Of a stretch of DNA of 64,000 nt, positions 45,021 through 53,195 are shown one piece after another. Positions within the stretch are counted from its first letter, which is position 1; each line of letters opens with the position of its first letter. The stretch spans positions 62,001 through 126,000 of the forward strand of contig JAJFUF010000036.1 of the NCBI GenBank assembly GCA_021372495.1. Direction: 5' to 3'. The notes below the pieces were generated by a model, which was given only the letters and a program-made list of their open reading frames with translations, searched no databases and was not told the DNA's origin. The position numbers and the translations under genes are program-made. The DNA is from Lysobacteraceae bacterium (GTDB lineage: Bacteria > Pseudomonadota > Gammaproteobacteria > Xanthomonadales > Rhodanobacteraceae).

Positions 45021-45887
45021 ATGTCCGCCGTCCGCCGCGCCACCCTCGCCGGGTTCGGCGCCATCCTGCTGTGGTCGACGCTGGCCCTGCTCAGCCGCGG
45101 CGCCGGGCGCCTGCCGCCGTACCAGCTCCTGGCGTCGAGCTTCGCCGTCGGCGCGCTGGCGACGTTCGCGGCGAGCGCGCTGCGCCACGGCCCGCGCGCG
45201 GCGCTGGCGCGCTGCCGGCAGCCGTGGCCGGCGTTCGCACTCGGCTTCGGCGCGCTGTTCGGCTTCCACGCGCTGTACTTCAACGCGCTGGCGCGCGCGC
45301 CGGCGGCGCAGGCCAGCCTGATCGTCTACCTGTGGCCGCTGCTGATCGCGCTGGGCGCGGGCGCGCGCGATCCGGCGACGCGGCCGCGCCGCGCGCTGGC
45401 CGCGCTGTGCGGGCTGGCGGCGACCGCGCTGGCGATCGGCGCCGGCGCGACCGGCCCGGCGCGCGGCGCCTGGCTCGGCTACCTGCTGGCGCTGGCCTGC
45501 GCGTTCGTCTGGGCCGGCTACTCGCTGGCCAACGCGCGCTTCAGCCGCCTGCCGGCGGAGACGCTGATCCCCGCCTGCGCGGCGACCGCGCTGGCCGGCG
45601 CGGCGCTGCACCTCGGCGGCGAGGCGTGGGTGGTGCCGAGCACGCACGAATGGCTGGCGCTGCTGGCGCTCGGCGTCGGCCCGGTCGGCACCGCGTTCCT
45701 GCTGTGGGACGCGGCGACCAAGCGCGGCGACCTCGGCCTGCTCGGCGTCGCCGCCTACGCCGCGCCGGTGCTGTCGACCGCGCTGCTGGTCGCGGCGGGA
45801 CTGGCGCCGGCGCGCGCGGCGCTGCTGGGCGCGGCGCTGCTGGTGGCGGCGGCGCTGGCGCGGGCCCGGCCGGCGCGGCGCACCTGA
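45021..45887 (+). CDS. DMT/EamA transporter, probable aromatic amino-acid exporter type (YddG-like)
   Basis: 288 residues, ten hydrophobic helices in two EamA repeats. N-terminus MSAVRRATLAGFGAILLWSTLALLSRGAGRLPPYQLL and the middle HALYFNALARAPAAQASLIVYLWPLLI follow the YddG pattern. YddG exports aromatic amino acids; the link with tyrosine/tryptophan catabolism elsewhere in the window is only circumstantial. ATG 45021. Confidence 0.82.
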   Translation: MSAVRRATLAGFGAILLWSTLALLSRGAGRLPPYQLLASSFAVGALATFAASALRHGPRAALARCRQPWPAFALGFGALFGFHALYFNALARAPAAQASLIVYLWPLLIALGAGARDPATRPRRALAALCGLAATALAIGAGATGPARGAWLGYLLALACAFVWAGYSLANARFSRLPAETLIPACAATALAGAALHLGGEAWVVPSTHEWLALLALGVGPVGTAFLLWDAATKRGDLGLLGVAAYAAPVLSTALLVAAGLAPARAALLGAALLVAAALARARPARRT

Positions 45888-45973
45888 CGACGCGCGACCG
45901 GCGCTCCCACCTCCGGCACATGGATCGCGGCCTGCGGCCCCGTAGGCTGGCTGCGTCCCTGAGGAGAAGGCCC

Positions 45974-47758
45974 ATGTTGAGACACAAGCTCGCCGCGGCG
46001 CTGCTCGCCTGCGGCCTCGTCGTCACCGCGGTCCAGGCCGCCCCGCCCACCGCCGCGCCGAAACCGGCCGCGTGGGTGCAGCAGAGCAACGCCGCCGCGC
46101 AGCCGCTGCTGAAGGTGCTGGCCGACTTCCAGCCGGAGTTCGCCTCGCAGCTCGGCCTGCCCGGCTACGACAGCCGCGTCAGCGACCTCAAGCCCAACGT
46201 GGTCGAGCGCGCCAACCAGGCGCTCGCCGCCGCCAAGGCCGGCCTCGAGAGGCAGCTCGCCACCGAAAAGGATCCGCAGGTCCGCCAGGACCTCGAGATC
46301 ATGATCCACTCCGCCGACCAGCAGATCGAGGGCAACACGCTCAACGCCAAGCTGCTGCTGCCCTACTACGACGTCGGCCAGACCATCTTCCAGGGCGAGT
46401 TCGTCCTGCTGCAGGACCAGGTCGACGCCAAGCGCCGCCCGGCCGCGCTGGCGCGCCTGAAGTGCTACGTCGGCATGGCCAGCGGCTGCGAGCCGATCGT
46501 CAAGCTGGCCGAGGCGCGCACCGCGGAGAAGCTCGCCGACCAGGCGCTGCTCGGCCCGTACAAGGGCGAGGTGGAGCAGAACCTGGCCAACACGCAGCGC
46601 TATGTCGACGGCATCCGCCAGCTCTATGCCAAGTACAAGATCGCCGGCGCCGAGCCGGCGCTGGACGCGCTGGCGCAGCAGTTGAAGGACTACGACGCCT
46701 GGGCGAAGGCCACCGTGCTGCCGCGCGCGCGCAGCGACTTCCGCCTGCCGCCGGAGCTGTACGCGTTCAACCTCAAGCAGGTCGGCGTCGACATCGCGCC
46801 CGAGCAGCTGATCCGCATGGCCGAGCTGGAGTTCATGGAGACCCAGGCGGCGATGCAGATGATCGCGCCCGAGGTGGCCAAGGCGAACGGCATCGACGCG
46901 CACGACTACCGCGACGTGATCAAGGCGCTGAAGAAGGACCAGCTCGACCGCAACTCGGTGGAGCCCTACTACCACGAGGTCATCGGCAAGATCGAGGACA
47001 TCATCCGCCGCGAGCACATCGTCACGCTGCCGCAGCGCGCGATGCAGATGCGCCTCGCCTCGGAAGCGGAGTCCGCCGCGCAGCCGGCGCCGCACATGGA
47101 TCCGCCTGCGCTGATCAACAACAAGGGCGAACGCGGCACCTTCGTGCTGACCATGGGCAACCCGTCCAGCAGCGGCGACAAGAGCCAGGCCTACGACGAC
47201 TTCACGCACAAGTCGGCGGCGTGGACGCTGACCGCGCACGAGGGCCGCCCGGGCCACGAGCTGCAGTTCGCGGCGATGGTCGAGCGCGGCGTGTCGCTGG
47301 CGCGCAGTCTGTTCGCCTTCAACAGCGTCAACGTCGAAGGCTGGGCGCTGTACGCCGAGGCCGAGATGCTGCCGTACGAGCCGCCGGCCGGCCAGCTATT
47401 CGCCCTGCAGGCGCGCCTGCAGCGCGCGGCGCGCGCGTTCCTCGACCCGATGCTCAACCTCGGCCTGATCAGCCGCGAGCGCGCGCACGACATCCTCGTG
47501 CACGACGTCGGCCTGTCCGAGGCGATGACGCGCCAGGAGCTGGACCGCTACACGTTCCGCATGCCCGGCCAGGCCACCGCGTACTTCTACGGCTACACGC
47601 GCCTGCTGCAACTGCGCGCGGAGACGCAGATCGCGCTGGGCGACAGGTTCGATCGCCAGGCCTTCAACGACTTCGTGATCGGCCAGGGCCTGCTGCCGCC
47701 CGACCTGCTGGCGCAGGCGGTGAAGAGCGCTTTCGTTCCGGCGCAGCAGAAGAAGTGA
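45974..47758 (+). CDS. DUF885 family exported protein, probable zinc-dependent peptidase
   Basis: 594 residues. Signal peptide to about 22. Almost wholly helical; carries HEGRPGH (422-428), the metal-binding HExxxxH motif of DUF885, with a later Glu in NVEGWALYAEAEML as probable ligand, and PGQATAYFYGYTRLLQLR near the end, all as in the family. DUF885 proteins resemble M3/M32-type peptidases. Periplasmic location. ATG 45974 follows GAGGAGAAGG. Ends before a strong hairpin shared with the convergent Hly-III gene. Confidence 0.85.
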   Translation: MLRHKLAAALLACGLVVTAVQAAPPTAAPKPAAWVQQSNAAAQPLLKVLADFQPEFASQLGLPGYDSRVSDLKPNVVERANQALAAAKAGLERQLATEKDPQVRQDLEIMIHSADQQIEGNTLNAKLLLPYYDVGQTIFQGEFVLLQDQVDAKRRPAALARLKCYVGMASGCEPIVKLAEARTAEKLADQALLGPYKGEVEQNLANTQRYVDGIRQLYAKYKIAGAEPALDALAQQLKDYDAWAKATVLPRARSDFRLPPELYAFNLKQVGVDIAPEQLIRMAELEFMETQAAMQMIAPEVAKANGIDAHDYRDVIKALKKDQLDRNSVEPYYHEVIGKIEDIIRREHIVTLPQRAMQMRLASEAESAAQPAPHMDPPALINNKGERGTFVLTMGNPSSSGDKSQAYDDFTHKSAAWTLTAHEGRPGHELQFAAMVERGVSLARSLFAFNSVNVEGWALYAEAEMLPYEPPAGQLFALQARLQRAARAFLDPMLNLGLISRERAHDILVHDVGLSEAMTRQELDRYTFRMPGQATAYFYGYTRLLQLRAETQIALGDRFDRQAFNDFVIGQGLLPPDLLAQAVKSAFVPAQQKK

Positions 47759-47773
47759 CGCACCCGCGTCCGT

Positions 47774-47796
47774 CCCTTCCGGCGATTCCGGAAGGG
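47774..47796. terminator. hairpin between convergent DUF885 and Hly-III genes
   Basis: CCCTTCCGG (47774-47782), loop CGATT, CCGGAAGGG (47788-47796): a perfect 9-bp stem, further extended outside with a few mismatches. It lies in the 53-bp gap between two facing genes and probably ends both transcripts, although a T-run is lacking. Confidence 0.55.
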
Positions 47797-47811
47797 GCGG
47801 GCGCGTTCGCT

Positions 47812-48477
47812 TCACGCGGCGTCCGGCACCACGTACAGCAGGATCGCCAGGAAGTGCAGCACGCTGCCGCCAAGCACGAACAGGTGCCAGACGGCGTGGT
47901 GGTACGGCAGCTTGCGCCACAGGTAGAACGGCACGCCGAGCGTGTACACCGCACCGCCGGCGATCAGCAGCGCCAGCCCGCCGGTTTCCAGGCTGGCCTT
48001 CAGCGGCCCGAACGCGACCAGCGCCAGCCAGCCCATGCCGACGTAGATCAGCGCCATCAGCCAGCGCACGTGGCGCAGCGCGGTGAATTCGAGCACGAAG
48101 CCGACGAGCGCCAGCGTCCAGATCGCGGAGAACAATCCCCAGCCCCACGCGCCCTGCATCGCGACCAGGGTGAACGGCGTGTAGGTGCCGGCGATCAGCA
48201 GGTAGATCGCGATGTGGTCGAGATGGCGCAGCACGCGCTTGGGCGCGTGCAACGGGATCGCGTGGTACAGCGTCGAGGTCGTGTACACCAGCACCAGGGT
48301 GGCGCCGAACACCGCGCAGCTCGCCACCGCCAGCGCGCCGCCGGACAGCGCGGCGAACGCGACCAGCGTCGCCAGCCCGGCGATGCTGAGCACGATGCCG
48401 AGGCCGTGGATCAGGCTGTTGGCCACCTCTTCGCCGAATGAATAGCGCTGGGCGGCGGCGATCGCGAGCTCGGCCAT
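47812..48477 (-). CDS. hemolysin III/PAQR family membrane protein
   Basis: 221 residues, seven transmembrane helices. The Hly-III/PAQR motifs are present: EVANSLIHGLGIVLSIAG, YTTSTLYHAIP, HLDHIAIYLLIAGTYTPF and the C-terminal HHAVWHLFVLGGSVLHF, supplying the conserved metal-site residues. Most bacterial members are not toxins; a hydrolase-like or membrane-homeostasis role is more likely. Normal family length. ATG 48477. Confidence 0.9.
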   Translation of the reverse strand: MAELAIAAAQRYSFGEEVANSLIHGLGIVLSIAGLATLVAFAALSGGALAVASCAVFGATLVLVYTTSTLYHAIPLHAPKRVLRHLDHIAIYLLIAGTYTPFTLVAMQGAWGWGLFSAIWTLALVGFVLEFTALRHVRWLMALIYVGMGWLALVAFGPLKASLETGGLALLIAGGAVYTLGVPFYLWRKLPYHHAVWHLFVLGGSVLHFLAILLYVVPDAA

Positions 48478-48548
48478 GGGCGGGGATCCTTGTCGTCGGG
48501 TGGGCGCGCAGCGGCGCCGCGCATGCGGCCCGAGTGTAACGCCTGCGT

Positions 48549-49004
48549 CTACTTCGCCGGCGTGATCTCGAACAAGCCGAACGCGATGCCGAGATCCCAG
48601 CCGCGGCCGGTGCCGGAAATCGCCAGCGACACCGGGCCCTTGGTCAGCACCTGCGCGGTGCCGCTCCTGACCGCGCCGGCGTGCGCTTCCGCCTGCGCGT
48701 AGACGCCGGGCACCTCGCGAATGTCGTTGACGCCGGAGAACGCGCCCTTGCCGTCGTCGATCACGTACTTGCCCGCGGTCAACCCGCCGCCCTTGGCGAC
48801 GATCCTCACGCGCATGCTCTGGCCGTTGTCGCAACGCACCGTGCCGGTGCCCTCGGCGCGCTTGTACAGCAGCGACCAGCCGCGCAGCGCGAAGCGCAGG
48901 TCGCAGTCGACCCCGGTCGCGCCGGCATGCGCCGCCGGCGCGAAGCCGGACAGCAGCGACGCCAGCAGCCATCCGCACACGAATCCCGCATGTCGTCGAT
49001 GCAT
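48549..49004 (-). CDS. secreted two-cysteine protein, paralogue A
   Basis: 151 residues. Signal peptide (MHRRHAGFVCGWLLASLLSGFAPAAHA). The mature part is about 125 residues, probably all beta, with two cysteines that could pair (VDCDLRF and VRCDNGQ). It contains the shared blocks GWS..YK, NGQ..RVRI, KGGGLTAGK, GAFSGV, AHAGA and a C-terminal GWDLGIAFGLFEI. It is clearly homologous to the gene at 51692 (paralogue B), with roughly half of the positions identical by eye. I recognise no named family. ATG 49004 is favoured over an upstream frame because it starts a clean signal peptide. Confidence 0.75.
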   Translation of the reverse strand: MHRRHAGFVCGWLLASLLSGFAPAAHAGATGVDCDLRFALRGWSLLYKRAEGTGTVRCDNGQSMRVRIVAKGGGLTAGKYVIDDGKGAFSGVNDIREVPGVYAQAEAHAGAVRSGTAQVLTKGPVSLAISGTGRGWDLGIAFGLFEITPAK

Positions 49005-49486
49005 GGTCCACCTCCGCGAAGACCGCCGCCGCGCGTCCGCACTCGCGCACGCTAGCGCCATCCGCTTGCGCCGGCGTTAAGCATGGCCCGGACAGCGGCG
49101 CCGAGCGGAGACCGGGCGCCCGGTTTGCCGCCGGGCCGGCGACCGGCATTTGCCCGCAGGCGCCTTTAAGGCAGCTTTCACGCGCCGGCAACGTCGCTTG
49201 AACACTGGGGCGCGGATGCTGCTTGCGCCGGGCGTTGATCCCCATACCCTCTTACCCCCTGAACGTCCGGCATTCCCCGCCCGCCGCCCACCCCGGCGGG
49301 CTTTTTTTGGGTTCTTCCCCCTGCGGCTTCTGCCGCGAATCGCTGCCCCGCAATCGCGGCCGGAGCCGCTCCCGCCGGCGCGGGCAGCACCTTTCCTGCC
49401 CGCAAGCGTTGCGCAACCTGCGCCGCATTGGCCTGGCGCACGCGCCGCGCGCTAGGCTACGGCCGGGCCCGGGTGGAGCAGCAGGC
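49005..49486. other. gene-free region with an intrinsic terminator, possible small RNA
   Basis: 482 bp without a convincing protein gene. From about 49230 the plus strand is C-rich and relatively poor in G (CCCCATACCC, TTACCCCCTGAA, CATTCCCCGCCC). It runs into the terminator at 49279-49308. This makeup, together with the terminator and no upstream ORF, suggests a small regulatory RNA with C-rich loops, possibly like sX13 of Xanthomonas, or a truncated leader of the UspA gene. Confidence 0.4.
49279..49308 (+). terminator. Rho-independent terminator with no upstream gene
   Basis: GCCCGCCG (49279-49286), loop CCCACCC, CGGCGGGC (49294-49301), then seven Ts (49302-49308): a textbook intrinsic terminator on the plus strand. 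The nearest genes upstream are on the minus strand, so it must end a non-coding transcript or act as an attenuator before the UspA gene at 49487. Confidence 0.85.
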
Positions 49487-50302
49487 ATGCAGGAAATCCT
49501 CGTTCACGTGCGCCAGGCGGACGTGCAGGCGGCCGGCGTGCGCGTCGCGCTCGAACTGGGCGCGCGCTTCGGCGCGCGCCTGAGCGGCCTGTACGTCGTG
49601 CCGATGGTGCCGGCCGCATTCGTCGCGCCGGAGGCGGTGGCGATCCAGGGCCAGTTCATGGCGCACGAACTGGAAGAGGCGCGCGGACGCGCGGACTGGT
49701 GGCGCGAGGCGTGCGCACGGCGCGGCGTCGACGGCGAGTGGCTGGCGCTGGAAGGCGACCCCGTCGACGTGATCGCGCACTGCGCCAGCCTGGCCGACCT
49801 GGTGGTGATGGAGCGCCCGCAGAGCGACCCGTCCGCGCCGGTCGGCTTCGGCACCGTCAGCCGCTCGCTGTTCGCCGGCGCCTCGCCGATGCTGGTGGTG
49901 CCGGACGTCTGCCAGGTGCGCACGCCGGGGCGCCGCGTGATGATCGCCTGGAACGGTGCGCGCGAAGCCGCGCGCGCGGTGCGCGCCGCGCTACCGCTGC
50001 TGCAGCGTGCGGAAGCGGTGCGCGTGCTGGTGGGCGCGCGCCGCGACGAGGGCCTGCCGCTGGCGCCGCCCGCGCTGGCGCTGCGGCCGTGGCTGGAACG
50101 CCGCGGCGTCACCGCCGACTACGTCGACTTCGCGCCCGCGGGCAAGGTCGGCAGCGCGATGCTGGAAGCGGCCAGCGCGTACGAGGCGGACATGCTGGTG
50201 ATGGGCGCCTGGGGCCGCTCGCGGCTGGCGGAACTGGCGCTGGGCGGCACGACCCGCTATCTTTTCCAGAACAGCGGCCTGCCCTTGCTGGTGGCGCACT
50301 GA
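49487..50302 (+). CDS. tandem universal stress protein (UspA family)
   Basis: 271 residues with two Usp units: 1-140 (degenerate: ILVHVRQAD...VVMERPQSD) and about 150-271 (VMIAWNGAREAARAVRAALPLLQRA...ADMLVMGAWGRSRLAELALGGTTRYLFQNSGLPLLVAH). The second keeps the ATP-binding pattern G-x2-G-x9-G(S/T) in MGAWGRSRLAELALGGTT. Stress-survival roles are usual; FNR/ANR control is common in relatives, but no FNR box is seen here. The stop overlaps the GNAT start (TGATG). Confidence 0.88.
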   Translation: MQEILVHVRQADVQAAGVRVALELGARFGARLSGLYVVPMVPAAFVAPEAVAIQGQFMAHELEEARGRADWWREACARRGVDGEWLALEGDPVDVIAHCASLADLVVMERPQSDPSAPVGFGTVSRSLFAGASPMLVVPDVCQVRTPGRRVMIAWNGAREAARAVRAALPLLQRAEAVRVLVGARRDEGLPLAPPALALRPWLERRGVTADYVDFAPAGKVGSAMLEAASAYEADMLVMGAWGRSRLAELALGGTTRYLFQNSGLPLLVAH

Positions 50303-51222
50303 TGCCTTCGAGCTTCCACCCGCGCTCCGTCGTATCCGCCCTTGCCGCCACCACCTCCGTCGCTTCTTCCACTTTGCGCCAACGCTTCCCCGGCCTGAGC
50401 CTGATCAGCGCCGGGCAACTGCCGCTGGCGGCGCTGGCGGCGCTGTTCGAAGCCGCGTTCAGCGGCTACGTGGTGCCGGTCCGGCAGAACGCCGCGCTGC
50501 TCGCCGCGCGCGTGCGCAGCGAGCAGATCGACCTCGAACACAGCCGTATCGCCCTGCGCGACGGCGTGCCCTGCGCGCTGTGCCTGCTGGCGCGCCGCGG
50601 CGACACCATGCGCATCGCCGCGATGGGCGTCGTACCGGCCGCGCGCGGCGCCGGCCTCGGTCGCCTGCTGCTGGACGAGGCGATCGCGGTGGCGCGCGAG
50701 CAGCGCGCGGCGCGCCTGCTGCTGGAAGTGATCGCGAGCAACGGCGTCGCGCGCCGGCTGTACGAGCGCGCCGGCTTCCGCGCCCGCCGCCGCCTGTTCG
50801 GCTGGACCCGCGAACCGTTCACGCCGCAGGCGGAGGTGGCGCTGCGGCGCACCCACTGCATCGAGCTGGCGCGCGCGCTCGGCGCCGACCACACGCTGGA
50901 ATGGCCATGGCAACTGGCGCCGGCCAGCGTCGCCTCCGGCTTCGCGTGGATGTCCACCTACGCGATCGACGACAAGGCCTACGCCTGGATCGACGACCGT
51001 GCGCGCGACCGGCTCTCGCTCGGCCACCTGTTCGTGGCGCCGCACGTGCGCGGCGCGGGCCACGCGCGGCGCCTGCTGGTCACGCTGCAGGCGCACTATC
51101 CGGGACGCGCGTGGACGATCCCGCCGCTGGTGCCGGAAGAGCTGGGCAGCGCGGTGCTCGGCGCGCTCGGCTTCGCGCGCGGCGCGCTCGAGCAGGTCGA
51201 GATGGAGCTTGCGCTGGCCTGA
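50302..51222 (+). CDS. GNAT acetyltransferase with two GNAT-like domains
   Basis: 306 residues. First GNAT domain with the acetyl-CoA loop VVPAARGAGLGRLLLDEAI and the following ASNGVARRLYERAGFRARR; second half with FVAPHVRGAGHARRLLVTLQAHYPGRAW. The second lacks a clear active-site Glu by eye and could be regulatory. Substrate unknown. Translationally coupled to the UspA gene, which suggests a joint stress or acetylation role. Confidence 0.82.
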   Translation: MPSSFHPRSVVSALAATTSVASSTLRQRFPGLSLISAGQLPLAALAALFEAAFSGYVVPVRQNAALLAARVRSEQIDLEHSRIALRDGVPCALCLLARRGDTMRIAAMGVVPAARGAGLGRLLLDEAIAVAREQRAARLLLEVIASNGVARRLYERAGFRARRRLFGWTREPFTPQAEVALRRTHCIELARALGADHTLEWPWQLAPASVASGFAWMSTYAIDDKAYAWIDDRARDRLSLGHLFVAPHVRGAGHARRLLVTLQAHYPGRAWTIPPLVPEELGSAVLGALGFARGALEQVEMELALA

Positions 51223-51225
51223 GCG

Positions 51226-51504
51226 TCAGCGCGTGGGCGTGGCCGTCGCGTGGCCGCTGCGCGCCAGCAGCCAGACCAGGCCGACCAGCAGCGCCAGCGG
51301 CAGCCACAGCGGCAGCGTCGCCAGCACCACCAGCGGCAGCACCGCCAGCGCCACCAGCAGGCCGATCGCGCCGCCGATCAGGCCGAGCACGCCGCCGATC
51401 AGCCCCAGGGTCAGCTTGAGGGCGAAACCTAGCAGGGAGCAGAGCGCGGCGACCACGCCCCACAGCACCAGCGCCATCATTCCGAGTGCGAACAGTTCGA
51501 TCAT
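51226..51504 (-). CDS. small hydrophobic membrane protein
   Basis: 92 residues, nearly all transmembrane: three or so helices rich in Leu/Gly/Val with repeated GGVLGLIGGAIGLL glycine motifs. The start ATG 51504 gives MIELFALGMMALVLWGV; a longer frame upstream lacks a ribosome-binding site. Convergent with the GNAT gene, the stops being only three bases apart. Function unknown; the composition is typical of bacterial membrane peptides. Confidence 0.6.
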   Translation of the reverse strand: MIELFALGMMALVLWGVVAALCSLLGFALKLTLGLIGGVLGLIGGAIGLLVALAVLPLVVLATLPLWLPLALLVGLVWLLARSGHATATPTR

Positions 51505-51622
51505 GTGCGGATCCTCGCGGCTGCAAGGATGGGATGCGCACCGGCGCAGAAGGGTTGCCGGCGCGCACCGCCCGCGCACCTCGTGGTGCGCAGCCGCAAT
51601 CTGCGCGCGCAGCGGAGCGCCG

Positions 51623-51666
51623 GCAAGCCGCGGAAGTCACGGCATGACTTCCGGCCGCGCGCTTGC
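51623..51666. terminator. imperfect hairpin downstream of paralogue B
   Basis: Inner stem GGAAGTCA (51632-51639)/TGACTTCC (51645-51652) with a 5-base loop; outer arms GCAAGC (51623-51628) and GCTTGC (51661-51666). It lies just after the stop of the secreted protein gene (minus strand), the position expected for its terminator. Confidence 0.5.
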
Positions 51667-51691
51667 CGCGTGCGGCGGCGACCCGGCGCGC

Positions 51692-52129
51692 TCAGCGCTC
51701 GATCACGAACTTGCCGAAGTCGACGCCGATGTCCCAGCCCTCGCCCTTGCCGGCCAGCGCCAGCGACACCGCGCCCTTGGTCACCACGGTGGCGCCGGCC
51801 GACCTGGCCGCACCGGCGTGCGCGTTGGCGTGCGCGTAGGCGCCATAGATGTCGCCGATGCTGCTGACCCCGGAGAATTCGCCCTTGCCGGTAATCGTCG
51901 ATTTGCCGAAGGTCAGCCCGCCGCCCTTGCTGGTGATGCGCACGTTCGCGCGCTGGCCGTTGCTGCAGGTGACGTGGCCGGAGCCGGAGTAGGTCTTGTA
52001 GAACGCCGACCAGCCGGACAGGGTGAAGGTCATCTTGCAGGTGACGGTGCCGGCGCGCACGGGCGCGGACGGCAGCAGGGCGAGTCCGCAGGCCAGCAGG
52101 ACGGCGGCGAGCGTGGGCATCGTGCGCAT
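51692..52129 (-). CDS. secreted two-cysteine protein, paralogue B
   Basis: 145 residues. Signal peptide (MRTMPTLAAVLLACGLALLPSAPVRA), mature part about 119 residues. It shares with paralogue A (48549-49004) the two cysteines (VTCKMTF, VTCSNGQ), GWSAFYK, NGQRANVRI, KGGGLTFGK, GEFSGV, AHAGAARS, TKGAVSLAL and GWDIGVDFGKF. Probably a disulfide-bonded beta protein of the periplasm or outside. Family not recognised. A second ATG three codons in (MPTLAAV) is also possible. The two copies flank the UspA/GNAT/small-membrane block. Confidence 0.75.
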   Translation of the reverse strand: MRTMPTLAAVLLACGLALLPSAPVRAGTVTCKMTFTLSGWSAFYKTYSGSGHVTCSNGQRANVRITSKGGGLTFGKSTITGKGEFSGVSSIGDIYGAYAHANAHAGAARSAGATVVTKGAVSLALAGKGEGWDIGVDFGKFVIER

Positions 52130-52140
52130 GACGGCTTTCC

Positions 52141-52340
52141 TCAGGGGTGGAAGCGACCGGCCAAGGATAGAGCAGGCGCCCGCCTGCGCGCTGAACGCTG
52201 CGCCGGCCGGCTGGCGCCGACGCGGGCGTAAACGATGCGGCCGTCGCGATCGACCAGGAACAGGCCCGGCGTGCCGGTCGCGCCGCGGCGGCCGGCGATC
52301 GCGTCGCCGTCGCGCACCCGGGTGAAGGTCTGGCCGCGTG
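52141..52340 (-). pseudogene. fragment resembling the C-terminus of a thioredoxin/redoxin protein
   Basis: On the minus strand the frame reads TARGQTFTRVRDGDAIAGRR, then GTPGLFLVDRDGRIVYARVGA, which is the cis-Pro region and last strands of TlpA/ResA-like redoxins. A stop lies at 52141-52143. There is no CxxC half: upstream the frame merges with the CPBP protease gene in another frame. The tail after RVGA is unrelated. Best read as a decayed remnant, but a sequencing frameshift cannot be excluded. Confidence 0.5.
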
Positions 52341-52343
52341 CCG

Positions 52344-53057
52344 TCAGCCGTGGAACAGCCGCGCGCCCCAGGCGGCGAATACGCGGTCGATGTTGAAGGC
52401 GATGCAGGCCGTGGCCAGCGTGTCGTAGACCAGGTGCAGCGCGATGCCGTACCACAGCCGGTAGCCGGAAACGACATACACCAGCGCCAGCACCGATCCC
52501 ATCACGCCGGTGATGATCCAGCCGCTCAGGCCCTGGTAGCCGTGCGCCAGGCCGAACACGATGCAGGAAGCGACGAACGCGACCGCGGTGGCGAGGCGCG
52601 TGCCGCCGAGCGCGGCGCGCAGGCGCCCCAGGGCGATGCCGCGGAACACGATCTCCTCGCACAGGCCGGCGGACAACCACATCGTCGGCAGCAGGCCGAG
52701 CAGCGCGCCGACGTTGCCGCGCAGCGCGTCGAACATGCGCAGGTCGCGGTGCTGGCCGGTCAGCGCCTCGACGGCCGGCGTCAGCAGGATCTTCGCCAGC
52801 AGCAGTTGCGCGACGCCCGCCAGCAGGCCGAACAGCACCACGCGGCGCCAGTCGGTGCGCTTCAGCAGCCCCAGCGGCACGTGCCAGCGGCGCGGCTCGA
52901 AGCGGGCGATCAGCAGCGCCACCGCGGCGCCGTAGATCGAACCCCAGCCCGGCGCGAACCAGGCGGTCGCCAGCACCGCGCCGATGACCGCGAATTGCCA
53001 CAGCCCGGACGCGGCGCGCGCCCCGGCGGGCGCCGTTTCCACCCCCGCAAGATCCAT
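52344..53057 (-). CDS. CPBP-family intramembrane metalloprotease
   Basis: 237 residues, about seven hydrophobic helices. The CPBP (Abi/CAAX-like) motifs are present: EEIVFRGIALGRL (EExxxR), FGLAHGYQGLSGWI (FxxxH) and the later LWYGIALHLVYDTL (HxxxD/N). Related proteins cleave prenylated or membrane substrates or act in bacteriocin immunity. ATG 53057 follows GGGGAG; an upstream in-frame start would add a basic extension without function. Ends two bases from the redoxin fragment. Confidence 0.88.
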   Translation of the reverse strand: MDLAGVETAPAGARAASGLWQFAVIGAVLATAWFAPGWGSIYGAAVALLIARFEPRRWHVPLGLLKRTDWRRVVLFGLLAGVAQLLLAKILLTPAVEALTGQHRDLRMFDALRGNVGALLGLLPTMWLSAGLCEEIVFRGIALGRLRAALGGTRLATAVAFVASCIVFGLAHGYQGLSGWIITGVMGSVLALVYVVSGYRLWYGIALHLVYDTLATACIAFNIDRVFAAWGARLFHG

Positions 53058-53195
53058 GCTGTCTCCCCGCTCTGTGCCGAACCGCGGCGCGCGGACTCTC
53101 ACACCGCGCCCGCGGGGCCGGCGCGTGCCGGTGGTCATGCCGCCCCACGCGACGATGCCCATAATCGGCAGCGACTACGCACGGATAACGCAGAC

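Noticed and set aside
47812..48477. Hemolysin/toxin interpretation of the Hly-III protein
   Set aside because: The family is PAQR-like and broadly conserved in non-pathogens; no toxin context is present.
49233..49246. FNR-like TTGATCCCCATACC upstream of the UspA gene
   Set aside because: Only the left half matches (TTGAT-N4-AT); the right half lacks TCAA, and a terminator lies between it and the gene.
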